From Acidobacteriota bacterium (GTDB lineage: Bacteria > Acidobacteriota > Terriglobia > UBA7540), in assembly GCA_021784615.1 (NCBI GenBank), contig JAJYHU010000185.1:1-16539 (forward strand): DNA of 16,539 nucleotides, written 5' to 3'. Of this stretch, positions 1 to 6,248 are shown piece by piece. The notes under the pieces were generated by a model. It was not told the origin of the DNA. It made no database searches and worked only from the letters and a program-made list of their open reading frames with translations. A program made the position numbers and the translations under genes. Within the stretch, counting starts at the first letter, position 1, and the number at the start of each line of letters is the position of its first letter.

Positions 1-780
1 GACACCTGGAATCTGCTCCATCCAGACTGGGTTGAGGAAATTGCCCGCGCCTACGTGGCGGCGGGTTCGCAAATCGTCCTGACCAACACCTTCCGCTCGA
101 ACCGCGTGGCGCTTGCGCATTACGGGCTTGCCGACAAAGCAGTGGAACTCAGCCGGGCGGGCGTGGAAATTTCCCGCCGGGCCGCGAGCGGCGGCGCTTA
201 CGTTTTCGCCTCAATGGGCCCGTGCGGCAAATTGCTGATCTCGGGTGAAGTCACCGAAAAGGAAATGAGCGCGGCGTTCAAAGAGCAGGCCCGGGCGCTT
301 GCCGCCGCCGGAGCCAACGCGATTGTGATTGAGACCATGAGCGACCCGGATGAGGCAAAACTGGCGATTGCCGCGGCGCTGCCGACCGGACTTCCCGTGG
401 TTGCCAGCATGACGTTTGAATCCGGCCGGAACCATGACCGCACGATGATGGGTACCACTCCCGAAGAAGTGGCGGCTGAACTGGCTGCCGCCGGGGCGGA
501 TGTGATCGGCGCGAATTGCGGGCAAGGCGCGGAAGCCTATGTCCCCATTTGCAAGCGCCTGCGGGCCGCCACGAGCCTTCCCATCTGGATCAAGCCCAAC
601 GCCGGCCTGCCGGAATTGGCCGCGGGCGGTGTTCAATACCGCGAAACCCCCGAATCCTTTGCCTCCCACATGACGGCCGTGGTCCAGGCTGGGGCAAGTT
701 TTGTCGGAGGGTGCTGTGGCACCACGCCGGAGTTTATCCGCGCGCTCGCTCGCGCTCTTCAAGAGAAAAAGAACCGCTAG
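1..780 (+). CDS. Homocysteine S-methyltransferase domain protein, 5' partial
   Basis: The open frame runs from base 1, and the codons before the first possible start (GTG at 55) already read like the family (DTWNLLHPDWVEEIARAY), so the beginning of the gene lies before the window. The family (betaine-homocysteine methyltransferase and the N-terminal module of MetH) transfers a methyl group to zinc-bound homocysteine to make methionine. The three zinc cysteines are visible: one in GANCGQG (codon at 517) and two in GGCCGTTP (codons at 712 and 715). LTNTFRSN near the start is the usual substrate-barrel motif. The protein ends shortly after the zinc site, so it is a standalone homocysteine module with no pterin or cobalamin domain. 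It is followed 19 bases later by the DUF1638 gene in a close-packed operon that also encodes a corrinoid protein and its activator. This suggests the methyl donor is methylcobalamin on that carrier, which is an inference. S-methylmethionine or betaine as donor cannot be excluded. Confidence 0.88.
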   Translation, partial: DTWNLLHPDWVEEIARAYVAAGSQIVLTNTFRSNRVALAHYGLADKAVELSRAGVEISRRAASGGAYVFASMGPCGKLLISGEVTEKEMSAAFKEQARALAAAGANAIVIETMSDPDEAKLAIAAALPTGLPVVASMTFESGRNHDRTMMGTTPEEVAAELAAAGADVIGANCGQGAEAYVPICKRLRAATSLPIWIKPNAGLPELAAGGVQYRETPESFASHMTAVVQAGASFVGGCCGTTPEFIRALARALQEKKNR

Positions 781-799
781 AAAGGGTCGTCAGGAAGCC

Positions 800-1546
800 A
801 TGCGGCTGAAGCTCCTCAGTTGTGAAATCTTTTTCCGGGAATTCTGCGCCAGCGTGGCGCGTTCTCCCCACACAATTGACGTTGAATTCCTCCCCAAAGG
901 CTTGCACGACATCGGCACGGAACCTATGCATGAGCGGCTCCAGGCGGCCCTCGACCGCGTGGATGAAAAGGCCTATGACGCTATCCTGCTGGGCTATGGA
1001 CTGTGCAACAACGGGATTGTGGGCCTTCGGGCGCGCTTAAAACCCCTGATTGTTCCGCGCGCGCACGATTGCATCACGCTGTTCATGGGCAGCGCGGAGC
1101 GCTACATGGATTATTTCCAGAACCACCCCGGCGTCTACTTCAAGACCACCGGATGGGTTGAGCGCGGCGACGCTGACGGCGAACTGTCGCAGCTTGCCTT
1201 GGGGAAAAAGCTCGGTCTGAACCAGAGCTATGAAGAGCTGGTCGAGAAATACGGCGAAGACAACGCCCGCTATCTTTGGGAACAGATTGGAGAGCTGGCC
1301 AAGCACTACCGGCAGTTCACTTACATTGAAATGGGAATCGAGCGGGACCAGATTTACGAACAGCGCACGCGCGAAGAAGCGGCGGCGCGAGGCTGGAAAT
1401 TCGAAAAGGTCACGGGCGATATCGGCTTGATCGAGCGCTTCGTCAACGGCGTTTGGGACGAGAAGGAATTTCTGGTTGTGCCCCCCGGGCATCGCATTGC
1501 GCCCACTTACGGCGGGGACATTGTCGCCGCGGAGCAGGCGGACTGA
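800..1546 (+). CDS. DUF1638 family protein
   Basis: A 248-residue protein of unknown function. The open frame extends upstream to 701, but ATG 800 is chosen because it follows an AGGA-type ribosome site (around 792-796) and gives the family's usual beginning, MRLKLLSCEIFFRE. Recognisable DUF1638 motifs are LGYGLCNNG (Cys at residue 69) and PRAHDCITLFMGS (His 89, Cys 91), with another Cys at 8. This Cys/His set could bind a metal or a cofactor, which is inference. DUF1638 proteins often sit beside corrinoid methyltransferase genes in anaerobes, and here the gene lies between the homocysteine methyltransferase and an MtaA-like gene. Its stop overlaps the next start (TGATG), so the two are probably translationally coupled. 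No signal peptide or membrane segment is seen, so it should be cytoplasmic. Confidence 0.85.
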   Translation: MRLKLLSCEIFFREFCASVARSPHTIDVEFLPKGLHDIGTEPMHERLQAALDRVDEKAYDAILLGYGLCNNGIVGLRARLKPLIVPRAHDCITLFMGSAERYMDYFQNHPGVYFKTTGWVERGDADGELSQLALGKKLGLNQSYEELVEKYGEDNARYLWEQIGELAKHYRQFTYIEMGIERDQIYEQRTREEAAARGWKFEKVTGDIGLIERFVNGVWDEKEFLVVPPGHRIAPTYGGDIVAAEQAD

Positions 1547-2559
1547 TGAACGGCCGCGAACGGGTCATCGCCATGTTGCAGGGCCAGCCCCCCGACCATC
1601 TGCCCGTTATGCCCATCACCATGATGTTCGCTTCCGACCTGATCGGAGCCAGGTATCTCGACTATGCCACCGACTTTCGAGTGCTGGCGGAGGCCCAGAT
1701 GCGCGTGGCGGAGGGGTTCCAGTTCGACTACGTGAGCGTCATCTCGGACCCCGGCTGCGAAGCGGCCGACCTGGGCGCAAGCATCAAGTTTTTCCCTGAC
1801 CAGCCGCCGGCCATCGACGAGGAGAACGCCCTTCTGGCCGATAAGAGCAAACTCTCGGCGCTTGAAATTCCCGACCCTGCGGGCGGCGGCAGAATGGCGA
1901 ACCGCGTGAAGGGCGCCCGATTGCTCAAGGAACAGAGCCATGGCGAAAAAATCGTGGAAGGCTGGATTGAAGGCCCCTGCGCCGAGGCCGCGGACTTGCG
2001 CGGCATCAACGCCCTGATGATGGACTTTTTTGACGACCCGGAATTCATCGCCGGCCTTTTCACGTTTGTTCTTGAGATGGAAGTGGCTTTTGCCAAGGCC
2101 CAGGTTGATGCAGGCGCGGAACTGATCGGCATTGGCGACGCCGCGGCGTCTCTGGTGGGCCCAAAGATCTACCAGGAATTCGTCTGGCCGTTTGAGAAAA
2201 AGATGGTTGACCGAGTTCACGCCCTGGGCGCATCCGTGCGGCTGCACATCTGCGGCAACACCCGTCAGATCCTCGACGGCATTGGCCGCCTGGGGTGCGA
2301 CATCGTCGATCTGGACTGGCCTGCGCCGGTTGCGGAGGCGCGGGCGGCCATGGGGCCGGGCCAGGCGCTGCTGGGAAATCTCGACCCGGTGCGCGATCTG
2401 CGCAACGGAACGCCGGAGTCCGTGTACGCCGCAGCAGCCGAATGCCACCGGCAGGCCGGGCCGCGCTTCATTGTGGGCGCGGGCTGCGAGGTGGTGCGTG
2501 ACACGCCGCCCGCCAATTTAGCAGCCCTGGTGCGCTATGGGATGGAGCACCAGGCGTGA
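1546..2559 (+). CDS. MtaA/CmuA-like URO-D family methyltransferase
   Basis: A 337-residue member of the uroporphyrinogen decarboxylase superfamily, close in length to MtaA (methylcobalamin:coenzyme M methyltransferase). ATG 1546 overlaps the preceding stop and gives the family N-terminus MNGRERVIAMLQG. The open frame extends further upstream but only inside the preceding gene. It carries the full zinc motif of MtaA-type enzymes: His 234-x-Cys 236 in LHICGN and Cys 314 in GAGCEV, so it should activate a thiol acceptor and not decarboxylate porphyrins. The family moves methyl groups between corrinoid proteins and thiols. Coenzyme M is not expected in most bacteria, so the real acceptor here may be homocysteine or another thiol (inference). 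It differs from the two downstream URO-D paralogues in being about 85 residues shorter and in its third zinc ligand. True heme-pathway HemE is unlikely given the zinc motif and context. Confidence 0.82.
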   Translation: MNGRERVIAMLQGQPPDHLPVMPITMMFASDLIGARYLDYATDFRVLAEAQMRVAEGFQFDYVSVISDPGCEAADLGASIKFFPDQPPAIDEENALLADKSKLSALEIPDPAGGGRMANRVKGARLLKEQSHGEKIVEGWIEGPCAEAADLRGINALMMDFFDDPEFIAGLFTFVLEMEVAFAKAQVDAGAELIGIGDAAASLVGPKIYQEFVWPFEKKMVDRVHALGASVRLHICGNTRQILDGIGRLGCDIVDLDWPAPVAEARAAMGPGQALLGNLDPVRDLRNGTPESVYAAAAECHRQAGPRFIVGAGCEVVRDTPPANLAALVRYGMEHQA

Positions 2560-2598
2560 GAACCGCGCAACAGACGCTTTGACAAGGGATTAGGCACG

Positions 2599-4137
2599 GT
2601 GACGGAAAAGAAAACCCATCGGATTATTGTTCGGCCCACGGGCGTGGAATTGAGGGCCCCGGCCGGAGCCTCGCTGCGCGATTTGCTTTTTGAGCAAGGC
2701 GTGGAGTTTCCCTGCGGCGGCCAGGGACGCTGCCGGGGATGCCGGGTGCGCGTGCTGGAAGGGACAGCCGAAGCAAACGCGGCCCAGCGCGAGCGCCTTT
2801 CCCCCCAGGAACTTGAGGACGGCTGGCGGCTTGCCTGCCAGTGTTCGCTTGGGGATGACCTGGTGGTTGAACTGCGGCAGTGGGATGCCGCCATTCTGGT
2901 GGACGACACGCCCTTCCATTTTGAACCCCGTCCGGGTCTCGGCGTAGCCGTGGACTTGGGCACGACGACCCTGGTGGCGCAATTAGTGAATCTTTCCACG
3001 GGCAAAGTGCTTGCGGTGCGGACGGCGCTCAATGCCCAGGCGCGCTATGGCGCGGACATCATGAGCCGCCTCCAGTTTGCGGCCGCCGAAGATGGCCGCG
3101 CGACGCTTGAGCGCTTGATTCGCCGCCAGATCGCGAGCCTGATCACCCATCTCATGGTTTCCGCAAAAGTCTCGGGCGACGAGATCCGGGACGTGGTGCT
3201 GGTGGGCAACACCGTAATGCATCATCTGTTTTGCGGGATTGACGTTGAGCCTCTTTCGCATTACCCTTTTGAATCAAATGAGATAGGTCTTCAGACCTTT
3301 CGCGCAAGTGAGCTTGAATGGAACCTGAACAAAGCCTCGACCGTCCGCTTTCTGCCTTGCCTGGGCGGCTTTGTCGGAAGCGACATCCTGGCCGGAATCC
3401 TGGCCACGAAGCTTGCGAAAAGCCTGGAAAATGTCGGCCTGATGGATCTTGGAACCAACGGCGAGATTGTTGTCGGCAACCAGTCGAAACTTTACTGCGC
3501 CTCGACGGCCGCAGGGCCCGCTTTTGAAGGCGCGCGGATTTCCATGGGAATGAGAGCTGCCACGGGAGCCATTTGCCAGGTGCAGGTTGAAGATGAGCGG
3601 CTGGTGTGCCAGGTGCTCGGGAACGTCGCTCCTCAAGGCGTGTGCGGAAGCGGCTTGGTGGATGCCGTGGCCGCGGGCCTGGAGATCGAGGCCATTCAGT
3701 CTTCCGGACGCCTTGGGAACGGCGCCAAGGAATGGACGCTGGCTGAACCCGTCGTGCTGACGCAAAACGACATTCGCGAGTTGCAACTGGCCAAAGCCGC
3801 CATCGCCGCCGGCTCCAGAATTCTTCTGGAACGCCTGGGAACTTCGCTGCAGGACCTGAAGATGCTCTATTTGGCGGGAGCGTTCGGCAATTACATTCGG
3901 CGTTCGAGCGCGCGGAGGATCGGATTGATCGACCTTCCCATCGACAAGGTCACCCCGGCCGGCAATACGGCCTTGCTCGGGGCCAAGCTTGCCCTGTTCA
4001 GCCTTGATGGCGAAGACGGCTCTTACACCGAACTGCGATGCCGGATCGAACACGTTCCGCTGAACGCCGACCAGAGTTTTCAAGACATCTTTGTTGAAGA
4101 ATTGGCTTTTCCAAGCAGCACCCATGTTCGCAGCTAA
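2599..4137 (+). CDS. Reductive activator of corrinoid proteins (2Fe-2S + ASKHA ATPase)
   Basis: A 512-residue RACE protein. Such proteins use ATP to reduce inactive Co(II) cobalamin back to Co(I) on partner corrinoid proteins. Residues about 8-92 form a plant-type [2Fe-2S] ferredoxin domain with Cys 39, 45, 48 and 80 (CGGQGRCRGC and LACQ). From about residue 115 an ASKHA (acetate kinase/Hsp70/actin) domain begins with VAVDLGTTTLVA, followed by LVGNTVMHHL, GLMDLGTNGEIVVG and YLAGAFGNYI. It is shorter than the roughly 630-residue acetyl-CoA pathway activator, so the linker and middle region are compact. The start is GTG 2599, preceded by AAGGGA about ten bases upstream. It lies 39 bases after the MtaA-like gene and 12 bases before the corrinoid protein gene, its obvious substrate. 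Presence of this activator implies low-potential, oxygen-sensitive chemistry. Confidence 0.92.
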   Translation: MTEKKTHRIIVRPTGVELRAPAGASLRDLLFEQGVEFPCGGQGRCRGCRVRVLEGTAEANAAQRERLSPQELEDGWRLACQCSLGDDLVVELRQWDAAILVDDTPFHFEPRPGLGVAVDLGTTTLVAQLVNLSTGKVLAVRTALNAQARYGADIMSRLQFAAAEDGRATLERLIRRQIASLITHLMVSAKVSGDEIRDVVLVGNTVMHHLFCGIDVEPLSHYPFESNEIGLQTFRASELEWNLNKASTVRFLPCLGGFVGSDILAGILATKLAKSLENVGLMDLGTNGEIVVGNQSKLYCASTAAGPAFEGARISMGMRAATGAICQVQVEDERLVCQVLGNVAPQGVCGSGLVDAVAAGLEIEAIQSSGRLGNGAKEWTLAEPVVLTQNDIRELQLAKAAIAAGSRILLERLGTSLQDLKMLYLAGAFGNYIRRSSARRIGLIDLPIDKVTPAGNTALLGAKLALFSLDGEDGSYTELRCRIEHVPLNADQSFQDIFVEELAFPSSTHVRS

Positions 4138-4149
4138 AGGGAGAAAACG

Positions 4150-4791
4150 ATGAGCATTTTTGATGAACTGCAACAAGCGATCATTGACGGCAAGGCTCCT
4201 GTAGCAAAGGAAGTGACCGAGCGGGCGCTCGGCGAGGGCGTAAGGCCTGCGGAACTTTTTCCCAATGCCATCGTTCCGGCTATGAATGAAGTCGGCCGCC
4301 GGATGCGGGATTGCGAGTTCTTTATTCCGGAGGTGCTGATTGCAGCGCGCGCAGCGCGCGCTGCAACGGACATCCTCCGTCCGTTGCTGGTGGGGGATGA
4401 AGAGGTTCGCTCCGCCGGCACCGTCGTCTGCGGCACGGTCAAAGGCGACTTGCACGATATCGGGAAGAATATTGTGGCCATGATGCTGGAAAGCGCCGGA
4501 TTCCAGATTGTTGACCTGGGCGTCGACGTCCCGCCCGAAAAAGTAGTCGCAGCCGTCCGCGAGCACGGCGCGAACGTTGTGGCCATGTCAGCGCTTCTGA
4601 CCACGACTATGGTCAACATGAAGGCGGTTATCGACGCGCTCGCAGCTGCCGGGCTGCGCGACCAGGTGAAGGTGATGGTGGGCGGCGCGCCGGTGACTGA
4701 ATCCTGGGCGCAATCGATCGGCGCCGACGGCTACGGCAAGGACGCATCCGCCGCTGTGGAAACGGCCCGAAGCCTTGTGGCTGCAGCGTAG
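4150..4791 (+). CDS. Corrinoid methyl-carrier protein (MtaC/MtbC type)
   Basis: A 213-residue two-domain B12 protein. Residues about 1-85 are the helical methionine-synthase cap domain (LFPNAIVPAMNEVG, then FFIPEVLIAARA). Residues about 90-210 are the Rossmann B12-binding domain with the base-off/His-on signature GDLHDIGKN (cobalt ligand His 102), MSALLTTTM (S-x-L loop) and VGGAPVT. It carries the methyl group between methyltransferases. AAAGGGAG (4136-4143), overlapping the stop of the activator gene, is a well-spaced ribosome site for ATG 4150. Neighbours are its activator upstream and two URO-D methyltransferases downstream, so it is probably the common carrier for all three URO-D proteins and perhaps for the homocysteine methyltransferase. 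Length and motifs are fully conventional. Confidence 0.95.
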   Translation: MSIFDELQQAIIDGKAPVAKEVTERALGEGVRPAELFPNAIVPAMNEVGRRMRDCEFFIPEVLIAARAARAATDILRPLLVGDEEVRSAGTVVCGTVKGDLHDIGKNIVAMMLESAGFQIVDLGVDVPPEKVVAAVREHGANVVAMSALLTTTMVNMKAVIDALAAAGLRDQVKVMVGGAPVTESWAQSIGADGYGKDASAAVETARSLVAAA

Positions 4792-4797
4792 CGGAAC

Positions 4798-4895
4798 TGT
4801 AGCACCGCCCTTCAGCGGGGCAAGGCCGGGCTGGCTTTCGAGCACAAGGCAAGGCAGGACTTGCCCGGCATGCCGGGCTAAAGCCCGGCGCTACA
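4798..4895. repeat. REP-like palindromic element
   Basis: The gap between the corrinoid gene and the next URO-D gene holds a structured, non-coding element. Its ends are inverted: TGTAGC at 4798-4803 and GCTACA at 4890-4895. Inside are a hairpin-prone CCGCCCTTCAGCGG (4805-4818), a perfect 16-base palindrome at 4863-4878 (GCCCGGCATGCCGGGC), and an overlapping hairpin GCCGGGCT-AA-AGCCCGGC at 4872-4889. The last two are mutually exclusive folds. This looks like a short interspersed repeat of the kind I recall from Acidobacteriota. In an operon transcript it could act as a processing or attenuation point. Membership of a repeat family is inferred, since one window cannot show copy number. Confidence 0.6.
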
Positions 4896-4925
4896 CAGGC
4901 TGCGGGGAAAGAGGCTTAGCGCGTG

Positions 4926-6197
4926 ATGACTTCTCGCGAACGAGTGGAACTGGCTCTTGAGCACAAGGAAGCCGACCGAGTCCCGCTGGACCTGGGAGCG
5001 AGCCCCGTGACCGGCATGCACGTGGACACGGTTTACAGGCTCCGCCAGGCGCTCGGGCTCGATCCACCCGGAACTCCCGTTAAAGTTACCGAACCCTACC
5101 AAATGCTTGGCGAAATCGCGCCGGACCTGATGGAAGCTCTCGGCGTGGACGTGGTGGGACTGGGAAAGACGGCCACCATGTTTGGCTTCAGGAACGAAGG
5201 CTGGAAGCCCTGGACCACTTTTGGAGATACGCCCGTCCTGGTTCCCGAAGGCTTCAACACGGAGCCTGACGCCCAGGGAGACATCCTGATGTATCCCGAG
5301 GGCGACAAATCCGCGCCACCGAGCGGCCGCATGCCCAAGGGCGGGTTCTATTTTGACACCATCGTCCGCCAGCCGCCCCTGGACGACGAGAACTTGCGAG
5401 TGGAAGACAACCTGGAGGAGTTCGGGCCTGTTTCGGACGAGGACCTCGAACACTTCCGGAGTGAAGCCGAGCGCCTGTCAACCGGGACCGACAAGGCCAT
5501 CCTGGCCAACTTCGGCGGCACGGCTTTTGGCGACATCGCCCTGGTTCCGGCACCCTGGCTTAAACATCCCAAAGGCATCCGCGACATCGAGGAATGGTAC
5601 ATCAGCACGGCATCGCGCCGCGACCACGTCTACAAAATCTTTGAACGCCAGTGTGAAATCGGCGTCAAGAACCTGGAGAAGATCCATCGGATCGTGGGCG
5701 ACCGCATCACCGCCGCCTTCATTTCCGGAACGGATTTCGGCCAGCAAACCGGCCCTTTTATCTCCCTCAAGTCTTATTGCGACCTCTTCAAGCCCTTTCA
5801 CAAAATCGTGAACGGCTGGATTCACAAAAATACCCGCTGGAAGTGTTTTATCCATTCCTGCGGCTCGGTGCGGGCGTTGCTGCCGGACTTTGTGGACGCG
5901 GGGTTTGACATCATCAATCCCGTGCAATGCTCGGCGGCCGGAATGGCCGCGGAAGAATTGAAGCAGGAGTTCGGAAGCCGCGTCACCTTCTGGGGCGGCG
6001 GCGTCGATACGCAGCGCACGCTGCCCTTTGGAACGCCTGCGGAAGTCCGCCGGGAGGTTTCGGAGCGGCTGAAGATTTTTGGCGCCGGCGGCGGCTACGT
6101 CTTTAACACCACCCACAACGTGCAATCGCGCATTCCCATTGAAAATGTGCAGGCGCTCTATGAAACGGTCCGCGACTCGGGCCGCTACCCGCTTTGA
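4926..6197 (+). CDS. URO-D family corrinoid methyltransferase, first tandem paralogue
   Basis: A 423-residue URO-D superfamily protein, longer than MtaA. ATG 4926 is chosen because it begins MTSRERVE like the next gene; GTG 4923, one codon earlier, is equally compatible with the AAGAGG ribosome site at 4909-4914. Motifs: DRVPLDLGASPVTGMHV near the N-terminus, a long insert with VEDNLEEF, GTDFGQQTGPFIS, and FIHSCGSV with His 310-x-Cys 312, the first two zinc ligands of MtaA-like enzymes. Where the MtaA-like protein of this cluster has Cys (GAGCEV), this one has His 397 (NTTHNV). It probably demethylates a specific methyl donor onto the corrinoid protein just upstream. Substrate unknown; O-methyl compounds are one possibility by analogy with three-component O-demethylases. 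It is separated from the corrinoid gene by the palindromic element. Confidence 0.85.
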   Translation: MTSRERVELALEHKEADRVPLDLGASPVTGMHVDTVYRLRQALGLDPPGTPVKVTEPYQMLGEIAPDLMEALGVDVVGLGKTATMFGFRNEGWKPWTTFGDTPVLVPEGFNTEPDAQGDILMYPEGDKSAPPSGRMPKGGFYFDTIVRQPPLDDENLRVEDNLEEFGPVSDEDLEHFRSEAERLSTGTDKAILANFGGTAFGDIALVPAPWLKHPKGIRDIEEWYISTASRRDHVYKIFERQCEIGVKNLEKIHRIVGDRITAAFISGTDFGQQTGPFISLKSYCDLFKPFHKIVNGWIHKNTRWKCFIHSCGSVRALLPDFVDAGFDIINPVQCSAAGMAAEELKQEFGSRVTFWGGGVDTQRTLPFGTPAEVRREVSERLKIFGAGGGYVFNTTHNVQSRIPIENVQALYETVRDSGRYPL

Positions 6198-6200
6198 TTT

Positions 6201-6246
6201 TTGAAAAGGACAACATGCCGGGCGCGACCCGGCGCTCAAAAGCGCC
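6201..6246 (+). promoter_or_regulatory. Two-hairpin leader with displaced ribosome site and possible 20-codon ORF
   Basis: The 51-base gap between the tandem URO-D genes contains AAAAGGA (6204-6210), the only good ribosome site, but the nearest ATG (6215) is in a different frame and opens a 20-codon ORF ending at 6277, inside the next gene. Between this site and the real start are two GC-rich hairpins: GCCGGG-CGCGA-CCCGGC (6217-6233) and GGCGCT-CAAA-AGCGCC (6231-6246). The arrangement suggests either insertion of a palindromic repeat between the ribosome site and the start, or a leader that couples translation of the second paralogue to that of the first. Both readings are inference. Confidence 0.45.
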
Positions 6247-6248
6247 AG

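Noticed and set aside
211..762. Long minus-strand frame inside the homocysteine methyltransferase gene
   Set aside because: Antisense shadow of a well-supported gene in GC-rich DNA; the translation has no family features.
1507..2448. 313-codon minus-strand frame opposite the MtaA-like gene
   Set aside because: It mirrors a gene with clear zinc motifs; His/Arg/Gly-rich composition is typical of an antisense frame.
3274..4566. 430-codon minus-strand frame opposite the activator and corrinoid genes
   Set aside because: It spans two recognised plus-strand genes and their junction, with no recognisable domain.
5478..6239. 253-codon minus-strand frame opposite the first URO-D paralogue
   Set aside because: Antisense frame; a similar frame exists opposite the twin gene because the sense genes are duplicated.
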